NCBI GenBank assembly: GCA_015486505.1
Contig: WFRP01000193.1
Span: 1 to 38,521 of the forward strand
Direction: 5' to 3'
From: Pseudomonadota bacterium
GTDB lineage: Bacteria; Desulfobacterota; Anaeroferrophillalia; Anaeroferrophillales; Tharpellaceae
Length of the DNA: 38,521 nt
In this document: positions 25,047-33,094 of the stretch, piece after piece
Layout of the letters: each line of letters starts with the position of its first letter
Numbering within the stretch: the first letter of the stretch is position 1
Notes under the pieces: generated by a model
What the model was told of the DNA's origin: nothing
Seen by the model: the letters and a program-made list of their open reading frames with translations, nothing else
Databases searched by the model: none
Position numbers and translations under genes: made by a program

Positions 25047-27170
25047 ATGTTCGATTATATCTGGTTGGTACCGGTCTTTCCGGCCATCGGTGTCTTGATT
25101 AACGGTTTGCTCGGACGCCGAATCGAAGCGATCAATAAAAATTTGATCCACTGGATAGCCTGTGGTGTGATTGCTCTCTCCTTTATCGTTACCTGCACGA
25201 TTTTTTATCAACTGCTGCAGTTGCCGGCGGCTGAGCGTTTGCATCAGGTGACTTGTTTTACCTGGATTCACAGCGGCGTTCTTAAAACCTACGTTGCCTA
25301 CCAGATCGACCCGCTCTCAATGATGATGGCGATGTTCGTCATCGGTATCGGGTTTCTTATCCATGTTTACTCAATCGGCTATATGGATGGCGATCCGGGC
25401 CGATATTACCGCTTTTTTGTCTATCTTAATCTTTTCATGTTTTCAATGATCAACCTGATTCTGGCCAATAACTATCTTTTGATGTTTCTCGGCTGGGAAG
25501 GTGTTGGTTTATGCTCATATCTGTTGATCGGTTTCTGGTTTGAAGAGGAAGCCAATGCGGTTGCCGGGAAAAAAGCCTTTATTACCAACCGGGTTGGTGA
25601 CTTCGCTTTCCTGATCGGGATGTTCCTGCTTTTTACCGGGCTCGGTGAACATGGCGTCTGGAGTCTGCAGTTTGATAAAGTGTTTACGCATGTTCACCTC
25701 CTGACGAGCAGTCAGGCGACGGCTATCTGTCTCCTCTTCTTTATCGGTTGTACGGCGAAGTCAGCCCAGATTCCGCTCTATGTCTGGCTTCCCGATGCGA
25801 TGGCGGGTCCGACGCCGGTATCGGCGCTGATCCATGCCGCCACGATGGTAACCTCGGGTGTCTATATGATTACCCGGTCTAATATCCTGTTTTCGATGTC
25901 GCCGTTGGCAATGGGGGTTGTGGCTACCGTAGGAGCTATGACCGCCCTGTTTGCGGCATCGATCGGCCTGGTGCAGAACGATATTAAAAAGGTTCTGGCC
26001 TACTCGACCGTAAGTCAGCTCGGTTATATGTTTTTGGGCCTGGGGGTTGGCGCTTTTGCCGCCGGTATGTTCCACGTTTTGACTCACGCTTTTTTCAAAG
26101 CTCTGCTGTTTTTGGGCTCCGGCGCAGTAATCCATTCGATGCATCATGCCTACCATAAAGTTCATTCCCACGATGACGCTCAGGATATGCGCAATATGGG
26201 GGGATTGCGGAGTAAGACTCCAATCACATACTGGACTTTCCTGATTGGAACTTTGGCGATCTCCGGAATCCCGGGATTCTCCGGTTTCTTCAGTAAAGAT
26301 GAAATCCTCTGGCAGGCCTACAGCAGCCCCCAGGGTCACTGGCTGCTCTGGCTGATCGGCGCCGTTGCGGCGGGGATGACCGCATTTTATATGTTTCGCC
26401 TGGTCTTTATGACATTTTTTAATGATTGCCGGGCCGGTGAGGCGGCCGAGCATATCCATGAATCCCCGGCAACCATGACGGTGCCCTTATGTGTTCTGGC
26501 TTTCTTAGCGGCGGTCGGAGGCTATCTTGGTGTCCCCCATGCGCTCGGCGGCAGCAATCTTTTTGAACATTTTCTTGAGCCGATTATGGGGATGGGTGAT
26601 GGCAAACTTCTCCAGGATGCGGCCACAGCGGTTGCCCACGGTGCCCATCACGTTGTGCATGCGGCCGGAGAAACAATGCACGCCGCGGCCGGCCATGTTG
26701 CCGAAACCGTCCATACGGCGGCACATGCCGCGGCCGGTCACGCCGAAGTCGAAGCCCATCACGGTGGGCATCAGCCGCTCTGGCTTGAATATCTGCTGAT
26801 GGTGATTTCGGTGGCTCTGGCCTGCGGCGGAATCTTTATTGCCTATATGCTCTATATCGTCAAACGAGAGATCCCGGCGGCGCTGGCGGAAAAATACGCC
26901 TTTATCCATAGATTGCTGCTGAACAAATGGTATATCGATGAACTTTACGACGTGGTAATCATTTCACCTTTACGCGGCTTCAGCTATTTTCTCTGGAAGG
27001 GAATAGATGTCGGAGTGGTTGATTACATCGTCAACGGCGTTGCCCGGATCGTTGGCTGGGGGAGCACGGCGGTGCGTTATATGCAGTCCGGTTATGTGCA
27101 GAGTTACGCGGTGTCAGTGGTTTTCGGGACGGTGGTTTTACTCGCCTACTATTTCCTGAAGGCGCTGTAG
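25047..27170 (+). CDS. nuoL: NADH-quinone oxidoreductase-type subunit L (proton pump) with His/Ala-rich insert
   Basis: A 707-residue antiporter-like pump at the far end of the membrane arm. FLGWEGVGLCSYLLIGFWF has the key Glu, and FFIGCTAKSAQIPLYVWLPDAMAGPTPVSALIHAATMVTSGVYM contains the conserved Lys and His residues. GYMDGDPGRYYRFF is also standard. Residues about 529-575 form an unusual Ala/His-rich segment with 12 histidines in about 47 residues, before the lateral-helix region (RLLLNKWYIDELYDVV). AAGGAGA precedes the ATG. The insert's role is unknown. Confidence 0.96.
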   Translation: MFDYIWLVPVFPAIGVLINGLLGRRIEAINKNLIHWIACGVIALSFIVTCTIFYQLLQLPAAERLHQVTCFTWIHSGVLKTYVAYQIDPLSMMMAMFVIGIGFLIHVYSIGYMDGDPGRYYRFFVYLNLFMFSMINLILANNYLLMFLGWEGVGLCSYLLIGFWFEEEANAVAGKKAFITNRVGDFAFLIGMFLLFTGLGEHGVWSLQFDKVFTHVHLLTSSQATAICLLFFIGCTAKSAQIPLYVWLPDAMAGPTPVSALIHAATMVTSGVYMITRSNILFSMSPLAMGVVATVGAMTALFAASIGLVQNDIKKVLAYSTVSQLGYMFLGLGVGAFAAGMFHVLTHAFFKALLFLGSGAVIHSMHHAYHKVHSHDDAQDMRNMGGLRSKTPITYWTFLIGTLAISGIPGFSGFFSKDEILWQAYSSPQGHWLLWLIGAVAAGMTAFYMFRLVFMTFFNDCRAGEAAEHIHESPATMTVPLCVLAFLAAVGGYLGVPHALGGSNLFEHFLEPIMGMGDGKLLQDAATAVAHGAHHVVHAAGETMHAAAGHVAETVHTAAHAAAGHAEVEAHHGGHQPLWLEYLLMVISVALACGGIFIAYMLYIVKREIPAALAEKYAFIHRLLLNKWYIDELYDVVIISPLRGFSYFLWKGIDVGVVDYIVNGVARIVGWGSTAVRYMQSGYVQSYAVSVVFGTVVLLAYYFLKAL

Positions 27171-27260
27171 GCGGCATCAACGGCAAGTTAGCTTGAATAA
27201 TTTAATCAATATTTACAAATCCCATATACACAAAAATAGCTACTGCAGGGAGAGCGATAG

Positions 27261-28847
27261 ATGAATGAACTAGGTTTTCCGATAATCAGCCTTGTGACCT
27301 TCTTTCCGATCTTCGGGGCTTTGGTCCTGATGTTTATCGATAAAGAGGCGAAAGATACACTTCGAGGCACAGCCATGGTTTTTGCCATGATTGAGTTCTT
27401 TATCTCGTTGCCGATCATCTTTGCTTTTCAGAGCGGTACCGCGGATATGCAGTTTGTTGAACGCTATACCTGGGTTAAAAGTGCCGGATTGAGCTATTAT
27501 ATCGGCCTTGACGGTATCAGCCTCTGGATCTTTATGCTGACTACTTTTTTAACTCCGATTTGTGTTCTGTGCTCCTGGACCTATATCCAGAAACGGGTCA
27601 AAGAATTTATGATCTGTCTGCTTCTCCTGGAGACCGCGATGCTCGGGGCTCTGGTCTCCCTTGATCTGATTCTTTTCTACATCTTCTGGGAACTGATGCT
27701 GATTCCGATGTATTTCCTGATCGGGGTCTGGGGCGGAGACAACCGGATTTACGCAGCGGTCAAGTTTTTTATCTATACCGCCGCCGGTTCGGTTTTTATG
27801 CTGCTGTCAATCTTCTTCCTTTATTACCTTAACCACAAGATGACCGGCGTTTATACTTTCGATCTTTTGGAACTTTATAAACTCAATATCCCGGTCGCGA
27901 CCCAGTTCTGGCTGTGTCTGGCATTTTTTGTCTCCTTTGCCATCAAGGTTCCGATGTTCCCGTTGCATACCTGGCTGCCCGATGCTCATGTACAGGCGCC
28001 GACTGCCGGTAGTGTGATTCTGGCGGGCGTCCTCTTGAAGATGGGGACTTACGGTTTTATGCGCTTTGCGATCCCGCTTTTTCCCTATGCCAGTAATCAG
28101 TTTACGCCGGTGATTGCGACTTTGGCGGTGGTCGGTATTATTTACGGGGCCCTGGTCGCATTGATTCAGCCGGATATGAAAAAACTGGTTGCCTATTCCA
28201 GCGTCAGCCATCTTGGCTATGTTATGCTGGGAATCTTCGCCTTTAATATGCAGGGTGTCGAAGGGGGCCTTTATCAGATGCTTAACCACGGTGTCAGCAC
28301 CGGGGCACTGTTTTTGATTGTCGGGATGCTTTATGAACGGCGGCATACGCGGATGATCAAGGATTTCGGTGGGATTGCCAAAGTTATGCCGGTTTTTGCA
28401 ACCTTCTTTATGATTATGACCTTATCCTCGATTGCGGTTCCCGGTACCAATGGTTTTGTCGGTGAGTTTATGATTCTGGTCGGCGCTTTCCGTTCTTTGC
28501 CGATGCATGCGGTTTTCGCCACCTCAGGGGCTATCCTTGGTGCCCTCTATATGCTCTGGATGTATCAGCGGGTTATGTTCCAGCCGCTCGACAATGAGAA
28601 AAATAAAGTCCTGAAAGACCTTAATGTTCGGGAGATTGTAACCCTTTTGCCGCTGGCGATCCTGGTTTTCGTTATGGGCTTTTTCCCCGGCTATTTCATC
28701 AATAAAATGAATGCGTCATGCGAGCATTTTCTGAAAACCTATGACCAGCAGGTGGCTATGTATAAACAGCAGGTTGAAGACAGCAGTCAGGCCAAACTTG
28801 CTCAGGTTATGTCGGCCAATCAGTTAAAAAGTACTTTAAGCGATTAA
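27261..28847 (+). CDS. nuoM: NADH-quinone oxidoreductase-type subunit M (proton pump)
   Basis: A 528-residue antiporter-like subunit. FYIFWELMLIPMYFLIGVWGG has the essential Glu and FAIKVPMFPLHTWLPDAHVQAPTAGSVILAGVLLKMGTYG the Lys/His channel residues. KKLVAYSSVSHLGYVMLG is the mid-protein signature. A charged C-terminal tail of about 40 residues (EHFLKTYDQQVAMYKQQ...) extends beyond the last helix and may lie along the membrane surface. Confidence 0.97.
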   Translation: MNELGFPIISLVTFFPIFGALVLMFIDKEAKDTLRGTAMVFAMIEFFISLPIIFAFQSGTADMQFVERYTWVKSAGLSYYIGLDGISLWIFMLTTFLTPICVLCSWTYIQKRVKEFMICLLLLETAMLGALVSLDLILFYIFWELMLIPMYFLIGVWGGDNRIYAAVKFFIYTAAGSVFMLLSIFFLYYLNHKMTGVYTFDLLELYKLNIPVATQFWLCLAFFVSFAIKVPMFPLHTWLPDAHVQAPTAGSVILAGVLLKMGTYGFMRFAIPLFPYASNQFTPVIATLAVVGIIYGALVALIQPDMKKLVAYSSVSHLGYVMLGIFAFNMQGVEGGLYQMLNHGVSTGALFLIVGMLYERRHTRMIKDFGGIAKVMPVFATFFMIMTLSSIAVPGTNGFVGEFMILVGAFRSLPMHAVFATSGAILGALYMLWMYQRVMFQPLDNEKNKVLKDLNVREIVTLLPLAILVFVMGFFPGYFINKMNASCEHFLKTYDQQVAMYKQQVEDSSQAKLAQVMSANQLKSTLSD

Positions 28848-28927
28848 ACAGCTGTAAATATTGTTTTTATCCTGAATATTCAATTATTACTTATTACACT
28901 TTTATAAGATAAATTTGGAGGAGAGTG

Positions 28928-30397
28928 ATGGAAATGCTGGATTTTGTTGTCCCGGCACTTAATCTTAAGGCGATTCTGCCGCAGCTGATATTGGCATTAA
29001 CGGCGTTGACAGTTCTTTTAGTCGATGTTTTTGCCAAAGAGAAAGGGAAAACTTCCCTCGGCGCATTGTCTTTTACAGGGGTTCTTTTCGCCTTGATCGC
29101 TCTCGTACTTTCGCGTGGCAGCCATGAGTCGGCCTACTCCGGGATGCTGATGGCTGATGGCTTCGGCTTTTTTATCACGCTGATCGTCTGCATTGTTACT
29201 ATTTTGACGATTCTCGCCTCGATGAATTACGAAAAGATCTGTAAAAATATAAAAGTCGGTGAATTCTACTGCTTGATGCTTTTTGCCGCTTTCGGCATGT
29301 CCTTTATGGGCAATGCCGGCAACCTGATAATGATCTTTGTCGCCCTGGAGACGATGTCGATTTCAATCTATGTTCTGGCCGGGTTTAAGACCGATGATGC
29401 CAAATCAATCGAATCAGCCCTTAAATATTTCCTGCTTGGAGCTTTTGCCTCAGGTTTTCTCCTCTTCGGTTTTGCCCTGGTATACGGTGCCGGCGGGACC
29501 CTTGACATCGTCAAACTGGGGAAATTTTTCACCGCCAACCCCGATGCCCTGCATCACCCGATGGTTATGGGCGGCATCGCCCTGATGACTGTCGGCTTCG
29601 GTTTCAAGATTGCCATGTTCCCGTTCCATATGTGGACTCCGGATGTTTATGAAGGGGCGCCGACCGTGGTTACCGGTTTTATGGCAACCGGCGTGAAAGC
29701 GGCCGCCTTTGCCGCGCTTATCCGGGTCTTTTTTGTTGGTTTTGCCCCCTTGCAGGCGGACTGGACGACGATTATGTGGGTCGGTGCATTTTTGACGATG
29801 ACGATCGGTAACCTGGTCGCGATCGTCCAGACCGATATAAAACGGATGCTGGCCTATTCCAGTATCGCCCATGCCGGTTATCTCCTGGTTGGTTTCGTTG
29901 TCGGAACCGATCTCGCCCGCTCGGGAATGCTTTTTTATCTCTTGGCCTATGCTTTCGCCAATATCGGTGCTTTAGCCGTGATTTCGGCCATGGGTAAGGA
30001 TGGCAAAGAATACACTGAACTTAGCGATTATTCCGGCGTCGGCTTCAAATATCCCTTCCTCGGTCTGATGATGTCGGTCTTTATCTTTTCAATGGCGGGA
30101 ATTCCACCGGCGGCGGGCTTTATGGGGAAATTCTTCATTTTTTCCGAAGCAATCAAATCCGGCTATATCTGGCTTGCGGTCTTCGGCGTAATTAACAGCG
30201 TGATTTCACTTTACTATTATCTTGGCGTCATTGTCCGCATGTATTTCCGGGAGCCCGACCGGGAGATCAGCATTATGGCGCCGACCGGAACCATGGTCGC
30301 CGCCCTCTCCATCGCCGCCTTCTGCATACTCCAGATGGGAATCTTCCCCTCATACATCTGGGATTTGGCCCGTGAGTCAGTTAAAATGATAATGTAA
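28928..30397 (+). CDS. nuoN: NADH-quinone oxidoreductase-type subunit N (proton pump)
   Basis: A 489-residue antiporter-like subunit and the last gene of the operon. FVALETMSISIYVLAGF, FKIAMFPFHMWTPDVYEGAPTVVTGFMATGVKAAAF and KRMLAYSSIAHAGYLLVGFV are the usual signatures. GGAGGAG at 28917-28923 suits the ATG at 28928 better than the track's GTG. A strong terminator follows 30 nt after the stop. Confidence 0.97.
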   Translation: MEMLDFVVPALNLKAILPQLILALTALTVLLVDVFAKEKGKTSLGALSFTGVLFALIALVLSRGSHESAYSGMLMADGFGFFITLIVCIVTILTILASMNYEKICKNIKVGEFYCLMLFAAFGMSFMGNAGNLIMIFVALETMSISIYVLAGFKTDDAKSIESALKYFLLGAFASGFLLFGFALVYGAGGTLDIVKLGKFFTANPDALHHPMVMGGIALMTVGFGFKIAMFPFHMWTPDVYEGAPTVVTGFMATGVKAAAFAALIRVFFVGFAPLQADWTTIMWVGAFLTMTIGNLVAIVQTDIKRMLAYSSIAHAGYLLVGFVVGTDLARSGMLFYLLAYAFANIGALAVISAMGKDGKEYTELSDYSGVGFKYPFLGLMMSVFIFSMAGIPPAAGFMGKFFIFSEAIKSGYIWLAVFGVINSVISLYYYLGVIVRMYFREPDREISIMAPTGTMVAALSIAAFCILQMGIFPSYIWDLARESVKMIM

Positions 30398-30427
30398 TCA
30401 GGCTTTGCGAAAAAATTTACTTGACCA

Positions 30428-30457
30428 GAGGGTGTGATTTGATCACACCCTTTTTTT
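30428..30457 (+). terminator. Terminator of the nuo operon
   Basis: Stem GGGTGTGAT/ATCACACCC with a 3-nt loop followed by seven T residues. Confidence 0.9.
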
Positions 30458-30470
30458 GTTTAAAACAAAA

Positions 30471-30581
30471 GTAACAATTGCGCCAAATCCGGGGTCGGGA
30501 GCGGTTTTTCTCCGCTAGGCGTTAAGATTTCTGTTTTTCCTTTAAGCTCGCTGCGCCCGCCTTGCAAAACTCGCTTACGCT
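30471..30581 (+). mobile_element. MITE family copy 3 (left part only)
   Basis: Starts with a decayed terminal repeat GTAACAATTGCGCC, then matches the intact element through CCGGGGTCGGG, GCGTTAAGATTTCTG and CTCGCTTACGCT. It stops at about 30581 with the right half missing. It follows the nuo terminator directly. Confidence 0.8.
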
Positions 30582-30648
30582 ATTACAGAAGGTGCGCGCG
30601 GTCCTGGACAGGGAAAAATGAGTTGAAACAAAAAAGTAAAAGGAACGT

Positions 30649-30690
30649 AAAAGGGCTGCAACTTGTTAAAGTTGCAGCCCTTTTATTTTT
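30649..30690 (-). terminator. Bidirectional terminator next to tRNA-Leu
   Basis: Perfect stem GGGCTGCAACT/AGTTGCAGCCC with a 6-nt loop. Leftward it runs into TTTTACG and rightward into TTTTATTTTT, so it can end the tRNA-Leu transcript and block rightward read-through. Confidence 0.8.
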
Positions 30691-30691
30691 G

Positions 30692-30778
30692 TGGTGCCGA
30701 AGGCCGGAATCGAACCGGCACGGGTGCTCACCCACTACCCCCTCAAGATAGCGTGTCTACCAGTTCCACCACTTCGGC
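30692..30778 (-). tRNA. tRNA-Leu (GAG)
   Basis: An 87-nt class II tRNA on the minus strand. It has acceptor GCCGAAG/CTTCGGC, anticodon loop CTTGAGG (anticodon GAG), a long variable arm (TAGTGGGTGAGCACCCGT), T-loop GTTCGAT and an encoded ACCA end. Confidence 0.95.
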
Positions 30779-30819
30779 AGCAGAGCGGATTCGCTGATTC
30801 TGCTTGCGAAACCGGTGGA

Positions 30820-30848
30820 CTTCTAAACTAAATCTTGAAACTTGTCAA
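30820..30848 (-). promoter_or_regulatory. Promoter of tRNA-Leu
   Basis: Minus-strand TTGACA (30843-30848), 17-bp spacer, TAGAAG (30820-30825). The distance to the mature 5' end is about 41 nt, so a short 5' leader would need processing. Confidence 0.6.
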
Positions 30849-30887
30849 GTGATTGTTGGCTTTTTGCCGGAGTTTTCAGGCCGGGAT

Positions 30888-31301
30888 TCAGACGCTGATG
30901 TCGACCAGAAGGCCGGTCCCGCTTATGATCTCTTTAATCAGAAGTTCAATCTTTTCCGGAGAGTAGAAAAAACGTTTATTGAGTTGGCGGCATATCTGAC
31001 GATTGCTGTGGCAATCGTAGGCTCTAAGCTCGAAGCCGTCCGGTATCTCCAGCAGGGAGATGTGCAAGCCGTGTTCATGGAGTTTGAGTTTTTTGCAGGT
31101 CTGTTTTAGGATGGACAGGATTTCACGATAGTCACGGTTGTTTTTTTTACGTTTCGGGCTTGGGGTCGCGGGTAAATAGGGTGGCGTTCGCTCCCTGCGG
31201 GTACGGCGCTTTCTTAGGTTTAATGGCGGAGTGTATTGCGCTACGGAAATTATTGGAATCTGATTCGGCTCTGCCGGCGGGGTTCTGGGTGATTCATACA
31301 T
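30888..31301 (-). CDS. Conserved hypothetical protein, possibly FlaG-like
   Basis: A 137-residue protein. Residues 1-55 are Pro/Arg/Lys-rich and probably disordered. Residues 60-137 look folded, with a two-strand start (LHISLLEIPDGFELRAYDC), a helix and the ending IELLIKEIISGTGLLVDISV. The tail recalls the 'LLvD' ending of FlaG-type flagellar proteins, but the rest does not match well enough to claim it. No signal peptide or membrane helix. It runs convergently toward the tRNA-Leu promoter region. The opposite-strand ORF (30804-31109) is its shadow. Confidence 0.55.
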   Translation of the reverse strand: MYESPRTPPAEPNQIPIISVAQYTPPLNLRKRRTRRERTPPYLPATPSPKRKKNNRDYREILSILKQTCKKLKLHEHGLHISLLEIPDGFELRAYDCHSNRQICRQLNKRFFYSPEKIELLIKEIISGTGLLVDISV

Positions 31302-31432
31302 GGGCGGCTCACTTGAATTGAGTTATTAATTGACAGCCTGATGACAATTTGGTGTCTATCTGTTTATAGAAGCAGTCTATCTTGAATGTTCCGGTCTGTC
31401 AAGGGTGAGAGTTTTTGTGCTGGAGTGCTTAC

Positions 31433-31461
31433 TTGACATTCTTATAAGATAAGCTTATCAA
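31433..31461 (+). promoter_or_regulatory. Promoter of rarA-uvrC, with MITE inserted at the -10
   Basis: TTGACA (31433-31438), 17-bp spacer, TATCAA (31456-31461). The last five bases of the -10 belong to the 8-bp target duplication of the MITE, so the start site falls at the first bases of the element. Confidence 0.6.
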
Positions 31462-31464
31462 TAG

Positions 31465-31703
31465 GTAACTATTCAGCCGAATCCGGGGTCGGGCGCGGTT
31501 TTTCTCCGCTAGGCGTTAAGATTTCTGTTTTTCCTTTAAGCTCGCTGTGCCCGCCTTGCAAAACTCGCTACGCTCAAACAGTTGCAATGTTGATGGGCTC
31601 CCGCTCGCTTCCGAAAAACAACGAAATCGTTTCCGCAACCGCTTACGAAAAACCACCCCCGCCCCCTCCAGAAGGTGGGGGTAAAATTTGGCTGAATAGT
31701 TAC
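31465..31703 (+). mobile_element. Complete MITE (239 bp) with 14-bp TIRs and 8-bp target duplication
   Basis: Left terminal repeat GTAACTATTCAGCC (31465-31478) and right GGCTGAATAGTTAC (31690-31703) are perfect inverted copies. The element is flanked by the direct repeat ATCAATAG at 31457-31464 and 31704-31711. It has no coding capacity. The GTAA terminus and 8-bp duplication are features I associate with IS66-family transposition; the parent element is not in this window. Three partial relatives occur at 1-174, 16363-16487 and 30471-30581. Confidence 0.92.
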
Positions 31704-31751
31704 ATCAATAGTTACAAATCAATTACAGTTTTTATGGTCTGAGGAGCATTG

Positions 31752-33089
31752 ATGTTAAAAAAATCTTTGCCGCCGCTGGCGCATCGGCTGCGGCCGCGGG
31801 ACTTGTCTGAATTTGTCGGCCAGCGGCATCTTCTCGGAGAGAAGGGCTTTATCGGGATGATGCTGGCCCGCGGACATCTGGATTCGATGGTCTTCTGGGG
31901 GCCGCCGGGCTGTGGTAAAACAACCCTGGCGAATCTGCTTGCCGGGGCGGTCGCGGCTGATTTTCACCGGCTTTCCGCCGTAACCGCCGGAGTGGCTGAT
32001 ATTCGGAAAATTGCCAAAACCGGCCGGGAAAATCGGGAAAAAGGTCAGCGGACCGTGCTTTTCCTGGACGAGATTCACCGATTCAATAAAGCCCAGCAGG
32101 ATTTTCTCCTGGCCCCGGTCGAAGAGGGGGCCTTGATTCTTCTGGGGGCGACGACGGAAAATCCCTCTTTTTCCATTATTACGCCGCTGCTTTCCCGGGT
32201 GCGGGTTGCCGTTCTGAAAGCGTTATCGATTGAAATGAGTCTTGAATTGCTGCGAAAAGCTGTGCTCAGACTGGCTGATGATTACGGACGCGGGGTAACT
32301 GTTGCCGATGGGGTTCTGGAGCGGATTGCCGTTTTTGCCGAAGGTGATGCCCGCCGGGGCTTGAATTTGCTGGAGACGGCCTTTATTAATCTTGACCCTG
32401 AGCGTTGTCAACTGCGGGAAGAAGATCTTAAGCCTTTGCTTACGGGCCGGGGGCTGGCCTATGACCGCGATGGGGAGGAGCATTTTAATCAGATTTCGGC
32501 TTTTATTAAAAGTATGCGGGCCGGGGATCCGGATGCCGCCCTCTACTGGCTCGGGCGGATGCTGATTTCCGGAGAGGAGCCGCTCTATCTGGCCCGGCGT
32601 ATGATTCGTTTTGCCAGTGAGGATATCGGCAATGCCGCCCCGCAGGCTTTGCAACTGGCGATAAACGCGCGTCAGGCTTACGAAACCCTGGGTTCGCCGG
32701 AAGGCGAACTGGCGCTTTATCAGGTGGCGGCCTATCTGGCGACAGCGCCGAAAAGTGACGCGGTTTATCTGGCGATGAAACGGGTGATTAAAGAGATTAA
32801 AAAAAGCGGCAATCAGCCGGTGCCGCTGCAGGTGCGCAATGCCCCGACCGGTTTACTGCGGGAACTTGGCTACGGCTCCGGTTATGTTAATCCGCATCGT
32901 GACAAAATAAATCCCGGCCTGATTGTCGCGCTGCCGGAAAAGCTTGTCGGTCTGTCCTTCTATCAGCCGAGCGAAAATGGTTATGAGGCCACAGTAAATC
33001 AGCGTTTGCGTGAGCGGGAGCAGCTTCTGCGGCAATTACGCTCGGCGGCCGTTCCGAAACCGGCGTCTGCTTCAGGGAGTAAATCTTAA
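31752..33089 (+). CDS. rarA: Replication-associated recombination protein A (AAA+ ATPase)
   Basis: A 445-residue AAA+ protein of the RarA/MgsA/WRNIP1 family that acts at stalled replication forks. The N-terminal LAHRLRPRDLSEFVGQRHLLG is the family signature, Walker A is GPPGCGKTT, Walker B LFLDEIHRFNKAQQD, sensor 1 GATTENPSFSIITPLLSR. The C-terminal half (RFASEDIGNAAPQALQLA, KNPHRD-like YVNPHRDKINP) is standard. GAGGAG precedes the ATG at 5 nt; the track's TTG is one codon earlier. It is followed 5 nt later by uvrC, giving a two-gene repair operon. Confidence 0.96.
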   Translation: MLKKSLPPLAHRLRPRDLSEFVGQRHLLGEKGFIGMMLARGHLDSMVFWGPPGCGKTTLANLLAGAVAADFHRLSAVTAGVADIRKIAKTGRENREKGQRTVLFLDEIHRFNKAQQDFLLAPVEEGALILLGATTENPSFSIITPLLSRVRVAVLKALSIEMSLELLRKAVLRLADDYGRGVTVADGVLERIAVFAEGDARRGLNLLETAFINLDPERCQLREEDLKPLLTGRGLAYDRDGEEHFNQISAFIKSMRAGDPDAALYWLGRMLISGEEPLYLARRMIRFASEDIGNAAPQALQLAINARQAYETLGSPEGELALYQVAAYLATAPKSDAVYLAMKRVIKEIKKSGNQPVPLQVRNAPTGLLRELGYGSGYVNPHRDKINPGLIVALPEKLVGLSFYQPSENGYEATVNQRLREREQLLRQLRSAAVPKPASASGSKS

Positions 33090-33094
33090 GTAAA

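Noticed and set aside
25761-26459. 232-residue minus-strand ORF opposite nuoL, and similar ORFs at 24204-24785, 27807-28346 and 29450-29872
   Set aside because: These are antisense shadows of conserved membrane-subunit genes, with His/Arg/Gln-rich low-complexity translations and no ribosome-binding sites.
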